Source: Paragorgia papillata (taxonomy: Eukaryota; Cnidaria; Anthozoa; Scleralcyonacea; Coralliidae). From it: a stretch of DNA of 64,000 nucleotides. Numbering within the stretch: position 1 is the first letter of the stretch; each line of letters opens with the position of its first letter. The stretch is taken from assembly GCA_035771165.1 (NCBI GenBank), contig JAWNZC010000122.1, positions 1,663,501 through 1,727,500 of the forward strand, in the 5' to 3' direction. The notes under the pieces were generated by a model, which had not been told where the DNA came from, searched no databases, and was given only the letters and a program-made list of their open reading frames with translations. A program made the position numbers and the translations under genes. Positions 22,253 to 30,934 of this stretch are shown here, one piece after another.

Positions 22253-22727
22253 ATTCAGATTGTTTATTATATTCTATAATTATCCCAAATTAGAAACATG
22301 TCAACCAATCAGATTCACTACCAGGTTTCTTTCGTAGTGAGTGACGTCACTGGACGGCATTATCGCCTATTGAATTCAGACGCCTCTCTCAGTAGTTGAG
22401 AACGAGATGAGATCGGCGGCTGGCTTTCAGTATATTTTATACTAGAAATTACTATCGCAAGTGAAGTGCTGCCTCAAATGCAATAAGAACCTTAACACGA
22501 TTGGAAATGGCGGCTGTCGAGGCTCGCGAAATACGGGCTGACCCGTATTAGCTACGCATGCGTAGAACGAATATCTTGCGTGTAAACGTCATGAATACAC
22601 GGCCGCCACCTCACTTGAGCCAGCACGCACGTGGACTGCGAACTGCCCCATGAATGTGGCCGATTTTCTATGCGATTTCCGATCGTGTTCAGTCTCTGTG
22701 CACGTTGTGGCCAACTTTGTGGCCCTT
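22253..22727. other. Right-arm remainder; no gene
   Basis: The first ~40 bp complete the inner right arm. A 34-bp segment at 22441-22474 (ACTATCGCAAGTGAAGTGCT core) also occurs at 1312-1346, upstream of the LINE remnant there. Otherwise unassigned. Confidence 0.5.
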
Positions 22728-22893
22728 GCCCACTTGATCCAAGTTTGCCCACTCCACCCAAGTTTGCCCACTTGATCCAAGTTTGCCCACTCCACCCAAG
22801 TTTGCCCACTCCACCCGAGATTGCCCACTCCACCCAAGTTTGCCCACTCCACCCAAGTCTGCTCACTTCGCCCAAGTTTCCCCACTCCAACCA
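22728..22893 (-). repeat. 20-bp minisatellite, inverted partner
   Basis: About eight units of TTGCCCACTCCACCCAAG type with variants (CTTGATCC, GAGATTGCC). The isolated unit at 23060-23080, beyond the inserted MITE, belongs to the same array. Confidence 0.9.
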
Positions 22894-22895
22894 AG

Positions 22896-23058
22896 GGGGC
22901 TTTCCATTTACACGGTTAGACCGGTCAGTCCGGTTAAATGGAACACGATTCGTTTAAGACCTGGGATGGTCAGACTGGAAAATTTTGTCCTAATCAAAAG
23001 CAAGTCCATTCTGGCCGGACTGACTGATCGGTCTAACCTTGTCAATTGGAAAGCGCCC
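22896..23058. mobile_element. Short MITE inside the minisatellite
   Basis: The ends GGGGCTTTCCATTTACACGG and the inverted TCAATTGGAAAGCGCCCC share an outer TTTCCA core and an inner GGTTAGACCGGTCAGTCCGG-type stretch. A possible CAAG duplication flanks it. It separates one minisatellite unit from the rest. Confidence 0.7.
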
Positions 23059-23065
23059 CAAGTTT

Positions 23066-24110
23066 GCCCACACCACCCAATAAGAGTACACAGAGTTGCC
23101 TGTGAAGGAAGCTGGAAAGTCTAAAAATTTAATATTAATTACAGTATATACAGAGTATCTACACCGAAAACTACAAATTACTACAACTTATCCATTGACG
23201 TGATTGACAAGGGTTTTGACAAGATATACACATAATTAATGTACAAATAGTAAATAATCATGCCTCTTGCTCTAATGCTGTGGCAAAACTGTCAATGCAA
23301 TTCAAATTGTCTCATGTTATGAGTTAGTCATAACTTATGACTAACCTCGTGACTAACTTAAGGCCTGGCCAAACGCATTCAACATTTCATGCAACATCGT
23401 TCAACATTGTTGAACGCATGTTGAACGAAAATTTGAACATGTTCAAATTTCATTCAACACCATTCAACAACGTTCAACATCATTCAACAGGGTGGCCAAA
23501 CGCTTTCAACATGTTGAATCACGGTTGAATTCAACCGTGTTGAACGATGTTGAATGAAATGTTGAAAGCCTTTGGCCAGGCCTTTAGAGCTTAAAAATAT
23601 ACAGCAATGTACCATGCATAATTGTCAATGCCTAGAACAGCAGTTGGTATAAATGGCTCAGCAAGAGAAAATCATCACGCGTAATATCATTCTCAAAAAC
23701 AAGACACTGTCAACTCTAGCTTGTCGAGTTCCACTTGAATATACTGGATTAATAGCGCCGATGCACTCAAGACTGACCACTGAATGATGAATACCGCTTC
23801 CGAAAGCAAATAAAGACATGATGTATCGTTCTTACCGTAAAATTTTCCTTCGAGGAAGAAGGTAAACTGCTCACGATCATGGCATTGCCAGTTCAGAACT
23901 CCATCGCCGTCGTGGTGTTAACCTCCGGCAGAGCAATCCTTCTAGCGTATGTGATGTAGTGTAGGAAGAAACTTCCTACGTCACAAAATGTCATACATAA
24001 AATAGTCAACATACATCCCTTCGCCAAATCTCGATTTCGTTGACTATACATAGCTCGGTAAAGAGGTCTAGGCATGAGACACAGCGAACCCAAGTCAAGA
24101 CATGCCAAGA
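23066..24110 (-). repeat. Right outer arm of the palindrome
   Basis: Inverted match to 17260-18720, with one copy of the ~660-bp unit rather than two. It is interrupted by the MITE at 23361-23583 and has lost part of the middle (compare 17580-17800). A minus-strand frame at 23893-24108 aligns with a plus-strand frame ending at 17441, but the shared peptide changes frame, so it is not a conserved protein. Confidence 0.75.
23361..23583. mobile_element. PIF/Harbinger-like MITE
   Basis: The termini AGGCCTGGCCAAACG and the inverted CTTTGGCCAGGCCT are flanked by TTA on both sides (23358-23360 and 23584-23586), the 3-bp duplication usual for Harbinger elements. The interior is dominated by alternating TTCAAC and GTTGAA motifs, giving many overlapping hairpins. 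Confidence 0.8.
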
Positions 24111-24175
24111 TGTCTATGTTTGTAATTGTTCACACGGCCCTATGAAAAACAATCTTTCATTTTATGTAATATTTA

Positions 24176-24267
24176 AAACACGAGCAGGAGTGTTTTATCA
24201 GATTTAAAACCACGAGGGCGCAGCCCGAGTGTTTTAGATCTGATAAAACACGTGATGCGAGTGTTTT
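24176..24267. repeat. AACACGAG / CTCGTGTT hairpin
   Basis: AACACGAGCAGGAGTGTTTTATCAGAT-type arm and its inverted partner around an ACCACGAGGGCGCAGCCCGAG core. No coding potential. The same class of palindrome is common in cnidarian DNA as far as I know. Confidence 0.75.
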
Positions 24268-24301
24268 GAATGGCTTCAAGAACGATTCGTTATTGGGTGT
24301 T

Positions 24302-24382
24302 ATGTTCATTAGTATTCTTTATATAAAATTGTACGTTCATTAGTATTCTTTATATAAATTGTATGTTCATTAGTATTCTTTC
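24302..24382 (+). repeat. ~31-bp tandem repeat, three copies
   Basis: Three units of GTTCATTAGTATTCTTTATAT type, 300-400 bp upstream of the second P450 exon. Confidence 0.85.
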
Positions 24383-24669
24383 TGACGTCAAGAAGTTTTA
24401 TCAGGTATAAAACCACGGACATGGTACTGATTTCCTTTGTGTTTTCCTCATGCATTATTAATGAGTTTTTGAATGTATTCATGATTGATAGGCTCTACCG
24501 TGTATAAAGATGATTAAATAAAATAAGAGTAAATTGCGATAAAGGGCTCCGCACCTCAATATGTCAGTATTTCGTTCTCAAATCTAATCTCAGCAGTTTA
24601 CCACCTTTTCACTTTGCTCTATCCAAAACACTGCCTGCCTACACAACACTCTACTCTTATTTTTTACAG

Positions 24670-25262
24670 GTGCTGATACAAGTAGAAATGTGGTGTCATG
24701 GTGTCTCTTATTTATTTTAATAACTGAAGGTCTTCAAGATAAACTACAGGATGAGATTGATAAAGTGGTTGGTCGACATCGACTTCCAAATTGGGAAGAT
24801 GTCAAAAACCTTCCTGGCCTTGAATCTTTCGTATGTGAAGTTATGCGTTATGCAAGCATATTTCCTTGGATGCCGCACAAAACAATACGCGATACGACCA
24901 TCAGTGGTTACTATATACCCAAAAATACTCCAGTTTTTGTCAATTTTTATCGCATTCACAAGGATCCAAAAGAATGGGACGAGCCTGAGCAGTTTAAACC
25001 CGATCGTTTTCTTGATGCAGATGGCAAGTTTGTAGGATGGGCAACGATAAATGCGTTCTTACCTTTTGGTATTGGTCGTCGGGCGTGTCTTGGTCAAGAG
25101 TTGGGTAAAATGCAAGTGTTTGCAATGGTGTCATGTTTGCTTCATCAGTTTATACTGGAGCTGCCTAACAACGAGATTAAGCCAACTGTGGAGGACACTG
25201 TCAGTGGTTTTATACGACAGCTAAAATACTTTAAAGTTGTGGCAAAGAAACGATTACAATAA
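24670..25262 (+). CDS. Cytochrome P450 (clan 2-like), exon 2
   Basis: Encodes residues 299-495 and the stop TAA at 25260-25262. The first two bases complete Gly299, giving the I-helix oxygen-activation motif AGADTS (298-303). The K-helix ExxR is E355-R358 (EVMR). A PDRF meander motif stands at 409-412. The haem-binding loop is FGIGRRACLG with the axial thiolate Cys438. All catalytic landmarks are present with normal spacing, and the frame is clean to the end, so the enzyme looks functional if the 10.2-kb intron is spliced. The acceptor TTTTTTACAG is strong. C-terminus ends KKRLQ. Confidence 0.94.
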
Positions 25263-25304
25263 TTTTAAATTATTGTATTTAATATATAGCAGAATAGAAA
25301 TACC

Positions 25305-25465
25305 GTTTTGAATGGAACTGAAATGAATTGAATGAAATAGAGTCGAATAAAATCGAGTAAAATAGAATATAATGGGATAAAATGAGATGGGATGAAATAT
25401 TGAATGAGGTGGAATGGGATAAAATAAAATGGAATGAAGTGGAACGGAATGCAATAAATCAAATT
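25305..25465 (+). repeat. Degenerate pentamer repeat (GAAAT/GGAAT/GAATA)
   Basis: About 160 bp of 5-bp steps such as TGAAA, TGGAA, TAAAA and TGGGA, in the 3' UTR region of the first P450. The frames on the opposite strand (HSIPF...-like) are translations of this repeat. Confidence 0.8.
25346..25351 (+). promoter_or_regulatory. Candidate polyadenylation signal, first P450
   Basis: AATAAA 84 bp beyond the stop codon. Several near-identical hexamers follow within the pentamer repeat, so the exact cleavage site cannot be chosen. Confidence 0.45.
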
Positions 25466-26208
25466 AGAAATGAAATTGAATTAACGAATCGAATTATTAA
25501 ATTGTTTCATAGACTCGGGATATAAGTAAAATAACTTTAATATCTCAATGATACTACAATAAACGTGTAATTATAAGATACTACTATTACTCTCATTCCT
25601 AAAACTATGATATTTAACAATTATTCACCGATATTCACTATGCCTGAGGCGAATAATTGTTTTAGTATAAATACACATTTTCGTACTTTTAGGAACGACA
25701 TTTTGTTTTAAATTGTTAATTTCCTCGTCTGTCGCATTGACAACCTGGCTGGCGGCCATTTTGAATTAACGCTGTAGGTGATTATGGAGAATTAATCCGA
25801 AGTAGCTCGACCAATCAGCGCGCGTGATTTTCTATAATCACCGTCTATACGTCCGATACTTATCGTTCCTATTTCGTCAAGCCCTCGGATCGGCCAAAGC
25901 TTCCTCTTCTTTGCTTCCTCTTCTTTGCTTCCTCTTCTCTTATGATTTTTGTTCCAGAGTCTTTAGAATTGCTATGCATGCCTTTGTCAATAACGCTTTC
26001 GAACTCGTGATCACTCTAATGGTCCTTGTCAATTAAATCGTTTAATCACTTCTCATCAACTGCTTCTTCGGCCACCTGTCAACTATAGTGTACCACGCTG
26101 CAGAAAGGCTGGCTAACTTCGCCTTGGTGAGCCGATGAATTCGGCTTAAATCACACCGCAAAACGCTTTGGCCTCGTGGTTTTCTTTGCCTCGCAGTTAC
26201 CCACGAGC
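25466..26208. other. Gene-poor spacer between the convergent P450 genes
   Basis: Contains an inverted repeat with an AACAATTATTC / GAATAATTGTT core at about 25617-25662 and a threefold TTCCTCTTCTTTGC repeat at about 25904-25940. No gene seen. Confidence 0.45.
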
Positions 26209-26738
26209 AGTGCTGTAAAAGTTACATAACTTTTGTAACTATAGTTACAGTTACATTGTTAGAAAAGTAACTAGTTACCGATAAAAGTTACAATGAAAAG
26301 AAAGTAACTAGTTACAGTTACAAAGTTACTTCAAAAATTTTGTAACTAGTTACAAAGTTACATTCCTTTGTCCGTGTTACTAGAATCAACAAAGAAATTA
26401 CTGGTTTTAGATGCCAGTACCATAATTATGTTTTTACAACTAAATGCCTAAATATAGTTGTCACTAAGCAGAAATAGTCAAATGTGTACATAATGTACCT
26501 TTATTATTATATCAAAACCATTTTTATCAAGAAAGAATGACCATCCTCAACTGAAAATTAGTAACTATAGTCACATTTTTGAACCAAATATTGTAACTAG
26601 TTACAGTTCTTTAAAAAAGTAACTAGTTATAGTTACAGTTACTTCTTCAGAAAAAGTAACTAGTTTCAGTTACAGTTACTTAAAAATGTGACCAGTTACT
26701 GTAACTAGTTACTTGTAACAAAGTTACTCACAGCACTG
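26209..26738. mobile_element. hAT-like MITE with GTAACTAGTTAC arrays
   Basis: Ends CAGTGCTGTAAAAGTTAC and the inverted AAAGTTACTCACAGCACTG. Both subterminal regions carry many copies of GTAACTAGTTAC and AGTTACAGTTAC, a palindromic motif that would suit a dimeric transposase. 530 bp, no ORF. I found no matching 8-bp target duplication. Confidence 0.75.
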
Positions 26739-27020
26739 ATTTCTGTAGCCGCTACAGAACCGTGAGAAAAATCTAGTGATAAAAGTCGCTTATTCTTGAT
26801 TTATATTTGTTTGTTGGTATCGATTTGGGAGAAACATTCGTTAAATGATTAAATTCCATGAAAGCTAAATTATACTTTTTATTTACATTTTTCGACAAAA
26901 AAATTCCAAATGCTTTAGTAGCGACTACAGAAATACACAACAAACTACAGAAGCGGAAGTGGGAAGGTATTTCCATTTTGACTGTAATAGTAACGCCAGA
27001 CGAATTTCTTCCACTTTTTT

Positions 27021-27114
27021 CTTTCTTTCTTTCTTTATTTTATTGGAGTCAATTTCAACGTCAACTCTCTCTCTCAACAGGCAGGCACACAGACAGACAG
27101 ACAGACAGACAGAA

Positions 27115-27145
<31 letters not shown>

Positions 27146-27146
27146 G
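27021..27146 (+). repeat. (TTTC)n and (CAGA)n microsatellites
   Basis: A short TTTC run near 27021-27038 and a CAGA tetranucleotide run from about 27090 to 27146, with one interruption (CAGAAACAGA). Confidence 0.95.
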
Positions 27147-27336
27147 TTAAACTAAATTAATGTATTTCTATGTTCTTTCAAATAGACCTTCTGTGATTGG
27201 CGAGGAGGTGATCAAACTGATTGAAAATGAAGAAAAAAATGGCGAGGCTTTGATGATTTCTAAAGTACTTGGAACATATTTTCACTCGTTTAACTAAAAT
27301 AAAACTTTTATTTAATTTGTTCCAAATAATTCTAAA

Positions 27337-27555
27337 ATTGTGAAATAAAAGTAGTGTGCTGCATAGGCAATGTTGAAATACAAATCGAAATATAGTAAGG
27401 TTTGAGTACTGCTGAAATTATTGAGCGTAGTTTTCTAACCTTTCGAGCGAAGATCCTTCTCACGTTTCTCTCTGACGAAGGGCCTTCGCTCGAAATGTTA
27501 CAAAACTACGTTCAATAATTTCGGCAGTACTCAAACCTTACTATATTTCGATTTG
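27337..27555. mobile_element. Hairpin MITE, complete copy 3
   Basis: Two arms of about 75 bp, starting AATCGAAATATAGTAAGG and ending with its complement, fold around TCACGTTTCTCTCTGAC. The inner arms carry CGAGCGAAG..CCTTC. The outer left lead-in TGAAATAAAAGTAG is shared with 14455-14480. Confidence 0.9.
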
Positions 27556-28355
27556 TAATTGTAAAATTGTTACGTTAAAAGATGCTAAATAAACTGAATT
27601 ATAATATGAATTAGTTATTATGTGTAACTCCAGGGTTGCTAATCTGAATATTTCTAGAGCCACAGGGATAGCGGATGGTACAAAAAATGATTTTCGAACT
27701 CAACAGATAAACAATAAACAAGACTTTAATTAACAAATAAACGATTAGCTTGGGTAAGCTGATGTAGGTTATACGAAGAAGTAGCTAGAGTCGGTTGCGA
27801 AATTTAGCCAATGGGAACCGTAGAACTGTAGCGCTGTTGAACTGCTGAATACTGTTGAATACTGTTGAATACTGTTGGTTCGAACTGAAATACGACAACG
27901 GATAATCTATATCTTAGCTAATGTTAACTAATGTTACGCATGCAAATACTGATAAAATGAAAATACTAATTATACATTTACGATTACATACAAGAATAAA
28001 TGGACTTACGTACTTTGGTTTACACTTGTACCAAGTAGCGATAGTAGATTGAGTAGATAGGTAGATTGGGTAGATTGAAATAAAGTCCCTTAACTTTGGT
28101 AGCGTCTGTACTGAAACACAGTAATAATTCTGTCCTTAGATTGTTACCAATTAGAAATACCCTGAAGGCGTTTCCGTAGGAACAAAGAAGTACTAAATAA
28201 TAAAGATTCTATTATACTAAGTAAATAATTATTAAAGTTTAGCCGTTTCAAACTAACAATTATGATCTTTTATATTAAAATATTTTTTTTCAATTAAAAA
28301 ATTATATAATTTTTCTATTCATTGACAATATTTTCATTGCACCTAATTGCTACAA
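27556..28355. other. Unassigned, possible transposon-derived spacer
   Basis: A (CTGTTGAATA) decamer repeats three times near 27841-27875, and short GTAGATTG repeats occur near 28045-28075. AT content rises sharply after 28150. No frame or terminal repeat could be identified, although the 27620-28150 block has the look of non-coding transposon sequence. Confidence 0.35.
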
Positions 28356-28361
28356 TTTATT
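28356..28361 (-). promoter_or_regulatory. Candidate polyadenylation signal, second P450
   Basis: AATAAA on the minus strand about 130 bp beyond the stop codon at 28488-28490. Confidence 0.5.
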
Positions 28362-28487
28362 GCACTTGATTGTCTCCATATACTGTATTAAAGGTTAATT
28401 ATTATTGTATAATTTTGGGCAATTCCGCATTGTTACATTCAAATCAACAAGTTCTAATAAACAAATCATAACTTCAGAAGTCTTGAT

Positions 28488-29972
28488 CTATATCCGCTTT
28501 TTTGCAATCACTTTATAATCCTTTGGGTGTCGGAGTGAGCCAGATATCGAATCTACCAAATTAGGTGTCGGCTCCTGGTCGTTTACATCGAAGGTAAACT
28601 GATGCAATAAAGATGAAATTAATGAAAATACTTGCATTTTGCCTAAATCTGCACCCAGACACGCTCTGCGACCAACACCAAATGGCAAAAACGCTGATAT
28701 CGCACTCCAACCAACGAATTTACCATCTGAGTTAAGAAACCGATCTGGATTGAACAACGATGGCTCATCAAACTCCTTAGCGTCTCTATGGATACGATAG
28801 AAGTTGATAAAGACTGGCGTGTTTTTTGGCACGTGATAACCTTGGATTGTAGTGTCCCGGATGGTCCTATGCGGCATCCAAGGGAGAAAACCCGTATGAC
28901 GCATTACCTCACAAACCGTTGCTTGTAAATGCGGTAGACTTTTGATATCTTCCCAACGCGGTAAACGATTACGACCAACTGTCTCATCCAATTCCTTTTG
29001 TAACTTAGTCTGCAAGTCTTTCTTTAAAATCATATGCAAAATAAACCACGAAATAACTGTGATACTCGTATCTGCCCCCGCGACAACAGCATCGAGTAAT
29101 AAAAACTTAATATCTTCCATTGTTCCGACATCTCTGGCGCTAGTTTTGGACTTTTCTTTATTATACGAGGAAATCAAAGAGTCGATAATATCTCGAGAGG
29201 TGTCTTCGTTGTAAGTTCGACAATGCTTTTCTAGTTCGGCTCCAAATATCTCTTCTCTCATCTCAAGTACTTCTTGTAGAGTTTTCATGAACTTAGTCGG
29301 TAGGTATTTCATTAAAGGCAACATTTGGAAATAGCTTCCTTGACGCAACAAGAATATCATCTTTTCTTGAAATTCTATAAGAGAGTGTAATCTTTTATCG
29401 CCAAATCGATATCGTTCCGACGAAATCCATCCCCAAAGCTGACTCGTTACGGTGGCTGAGATAAAGTACTTTATTGGAAATGCATCACCGTTCATTTCTT
29501 GTATCTCAGTTAAGAGTTCCGTCACTGCACTATTGACTCGTTCCTCAACTCGTTGTAAGTTATCGCCAAAAACATGCAACGCAGATTTGATTATTTTCCG
29601 ACGAAACATAAGTTTCAATCCGTAGTCACAACTAGCGACACTCTTAGCTTCTGTTATTATGTCGACAGGGTACATCAAATCTATTGGACGGCCTGCAAAA
29701 TCGTCCTTTTTCGTCACCAGTGCCTCTCGGGCTGCCTCGAAGCTGTTTACAATAACGAAGGTACCTATAGGAAATTTAACTTGGTACACGTCGCCAAACT
29801 TTTCCCAAAGGTTGTCCATCGTAAAGGGAGGATCTGAACCAATTTGATGAGTGTTTCCAATTAAAGGAAGGGGGAAGGGACCTGGAGGCATATTTCGACG
29901 CAATTGAATGGTACTGATCATATACCATGCAAGCCAAACGACCAATAAGGATGCAGCTACTTCCAATAACAT
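28488..29972 (-). CDS. Cytochrome P450 (clan 2-like), uninterrupted coding sequence
   Basis: A 494-residue microsomal haem-thiolate monooxygenase, close paralogue of the split gene at 13538-25262. Hydrophobic anchor at about residues 3-20, hinge PPGPFPLPLIGN at 29-40, KKDDFAGRP at 88-96, C-helix FRRKIIKSALHVFG, I-helix AGADTS at 298-303, ExxR as EVMR (355-358), PDRF at 409-412 and the haem loop FGVGRRACLG with Cys438. These landmarks fall on the same residue numbers as in the paralogue. There is no intron at the Gly299 codon or anywhere in the CDS. The start is the first Met before the anchor. An acceptor-like TTATTTTAG lies 3 bp upstream of the ATG, so a 5'-UTR intron or trans-splice site is possible. 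All catalytic residues are intact; the substrate is unknown. Confidence 0.96.
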   Translation of the reverse strand: MLLEVAASLLVVWLAWYMISTIQLRRNMPPGPFPLPLIGNTHQIGSDPPFTMDNLWEKFGDVYQVKFPIGTFVIVNSFEAAREALVTKKDDFAGRPIDLMYPVDIITEAKSVASCDYGLKLMFRRKIIKSALHVFGDNLQRVEERVNSAVTELLTEIQEMNGDAFPIKYFISATVTSQLWGWISSERYRFGDKRLHSLIEFQEKMIFLLRQGSYFQMLPLMKYLPTKFMKTLQEVLEMREEIFGAELEKHCRTYNEDTSRDIIDSLISSYNKEKSKTSARDVGTMEDIKFLLLDAVVAGADTSITVISWFILHMILKKDLQTKLQKELDETVGRNRLPRWEDIKSLPHLQATVCEVMRHTGFLPWMPHRTIRDTTIQGYHVPKNTPVFINFYRIHRDAKEFDEPSLFNPDRFLNSDGKFVGWSAISAFLPFGVGRRACLGADLGKMQVFSLISSLLHQFTFDVNDQEPTPNLVDSISGSLRHPKDYKVIAKKRI

Positions 29973-30176
29973 GGTCTAAAATAATTTAAATTTAAATAGA
30001 CTTTAAACAGTGCATGTAAACACATGTACATATATTTAGAAAAAACCTGGTATGAATGCATTTAATCTTTCTACATCAAGATCAAATGCATTCATATTTA
30101 ATAAACTTTGATGGTTTAAGATTGTGGGGAAAGGGTTGGAGCTAAACCAAGTCTCCCTTCACAACGGCAGTTGCAT
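29973..30176 (-). promoter_or_regulatory. Proximal 5' region of the second P450 gene
   Basis: 204 bp between the start codon and the 67-bp minisatellite. It includes an inverted GAATGCATTT / AAATGCATTC pair at about 30053-30093 around a CTTTCTACATCAAG loop. No TATA box could be placed with confidence. Confidence 0.3.
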
Positions 30177-30510
30177 GGTTAACTATTGACCTAAACTAAC
30201 TAATACAAATGCTAACCGACGTCTACGCGACGTTTAACTTACAATGGTTAACTGACTCAAACTAACTGAAACGAATACTAACTGACATCTACGACGTTTT
30301 ACTTTACATCTAGACGTTTTACTCACAATCATAACTATATACCTGACACCTACTGACCCACGACGTTTTACTTATAGTTGTTAACTGACTCAACCCAACT
30401 GATGCGAATACTGACAACTACGTACGACATTTTATTTACAATTGTAACTACAACTGGAACGAACACTAATTAACCGACATGTAGGATGTAAGACTTTATT
30501 TTTATTTTTA
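30177..30510. repeat. ~67-bp minisatellite upstream of the second P450
   Basis: Unit starts near 30177, 30244, 30311, 30378 and 30445, recognised by GTTAACTGACTCAA...AACTGA..CGAATACTGAC and CGACGTTTTACTTAC blocks. Units 1, 2 and 4 are best preserved. Lies 0.2-0.55 kb upstream of the minus-strand ATG. Confidence 0.75.
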
Positions 30511-30934
30511 ACTTGTCTATTATACTTCAGTGTTGCACGCGCCTTCTAATATCTGTAATTTCGTCTTAACATTACTGATTTCAACATCGTATCCAAAGAA
30601 CACAGACCTACATAAATCCTTCCACGCTTCATTCTTCTCCCAAACATACATCAAACCGCAGGCATATTTTACGACCTATCGACTGAAACTAGACACTTCA
30701 CGTGAAACTTAACTGGTGTGGTCAAAGTCAAACTAAAGTATTAGGCTCAAAAATGAGCGAAATAAACTGGCAAATTTATGAAACATATCACTAATAACAG
30801 TGCGTTGTAGCTGCTGTGGTGGAACACTGAGTATTATGCTCCAAATTAGTCCTCACACAACGCCAGTGAAGGTCTCACTACCCACCATATTATATAAAAA
30901 TCGACACCAAAGAAAACCAGACTACTTAAACATC
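30511..30934. other. No recognisable gene
   Basis: Possibly the 5' part of the Penelope-like element. Short frames here have no conserved motif. Confidence 0.35.

Larger units (their letters stand above)
17050..24130. repeat. ~7-kb imperfect palindrome filling the P450 intron
   Basis: Blocks on the left reappear inverted on the right in mirror order: 17260-17440 with about 23930-24110, 18470-18720 with 23090-23310, the GGAGTGGGCAA minisatellite 18735-18940 with 22728-22893, and 19690-20290 with 20990-21540. The mirrored coordinates sum to about 41.2-41.7 kb, putting the centre near 20.6 kb, exactly where the compact hairpin 20501-20662 lies. Insertions (21541-22252, 22896-23058, 23361-23583) and a tandem duplication on the left account for the unequal arms. 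Confidence 0.8.
14433..24669 (+). other. 10.2-kb intron of the first P450 gene
   Basis: Donor GTAGGTAA at 14433 and acceptor TTTTTTACAG ending at 24669, phase 1, 10,237 bp. Joining the exons gives the I-helix motif A-G-A-D-T-S. The paralogue at 28488-29972 has no intron at this position. The intron is made of transposon remains: a TTAA-flanked MITE, a LINE fragment, and a palindrome of about 7 kb. Nearly all mobile DNA between the exons therefore has to be spliced out each time. Confidence 0.9.

Noticed and set aside
25254..25462. Minus-strand frames rich in HSIPF-type repeats
   Set aside because: Opposite-strand reading of the degenerate pentamer repeat in the P450 3' region.
27620..28150. 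Solo LTR
   Set aside because: The stretch begins with TGT near 27621, but I found no matching CA end with a 4-6 bp target duplication.
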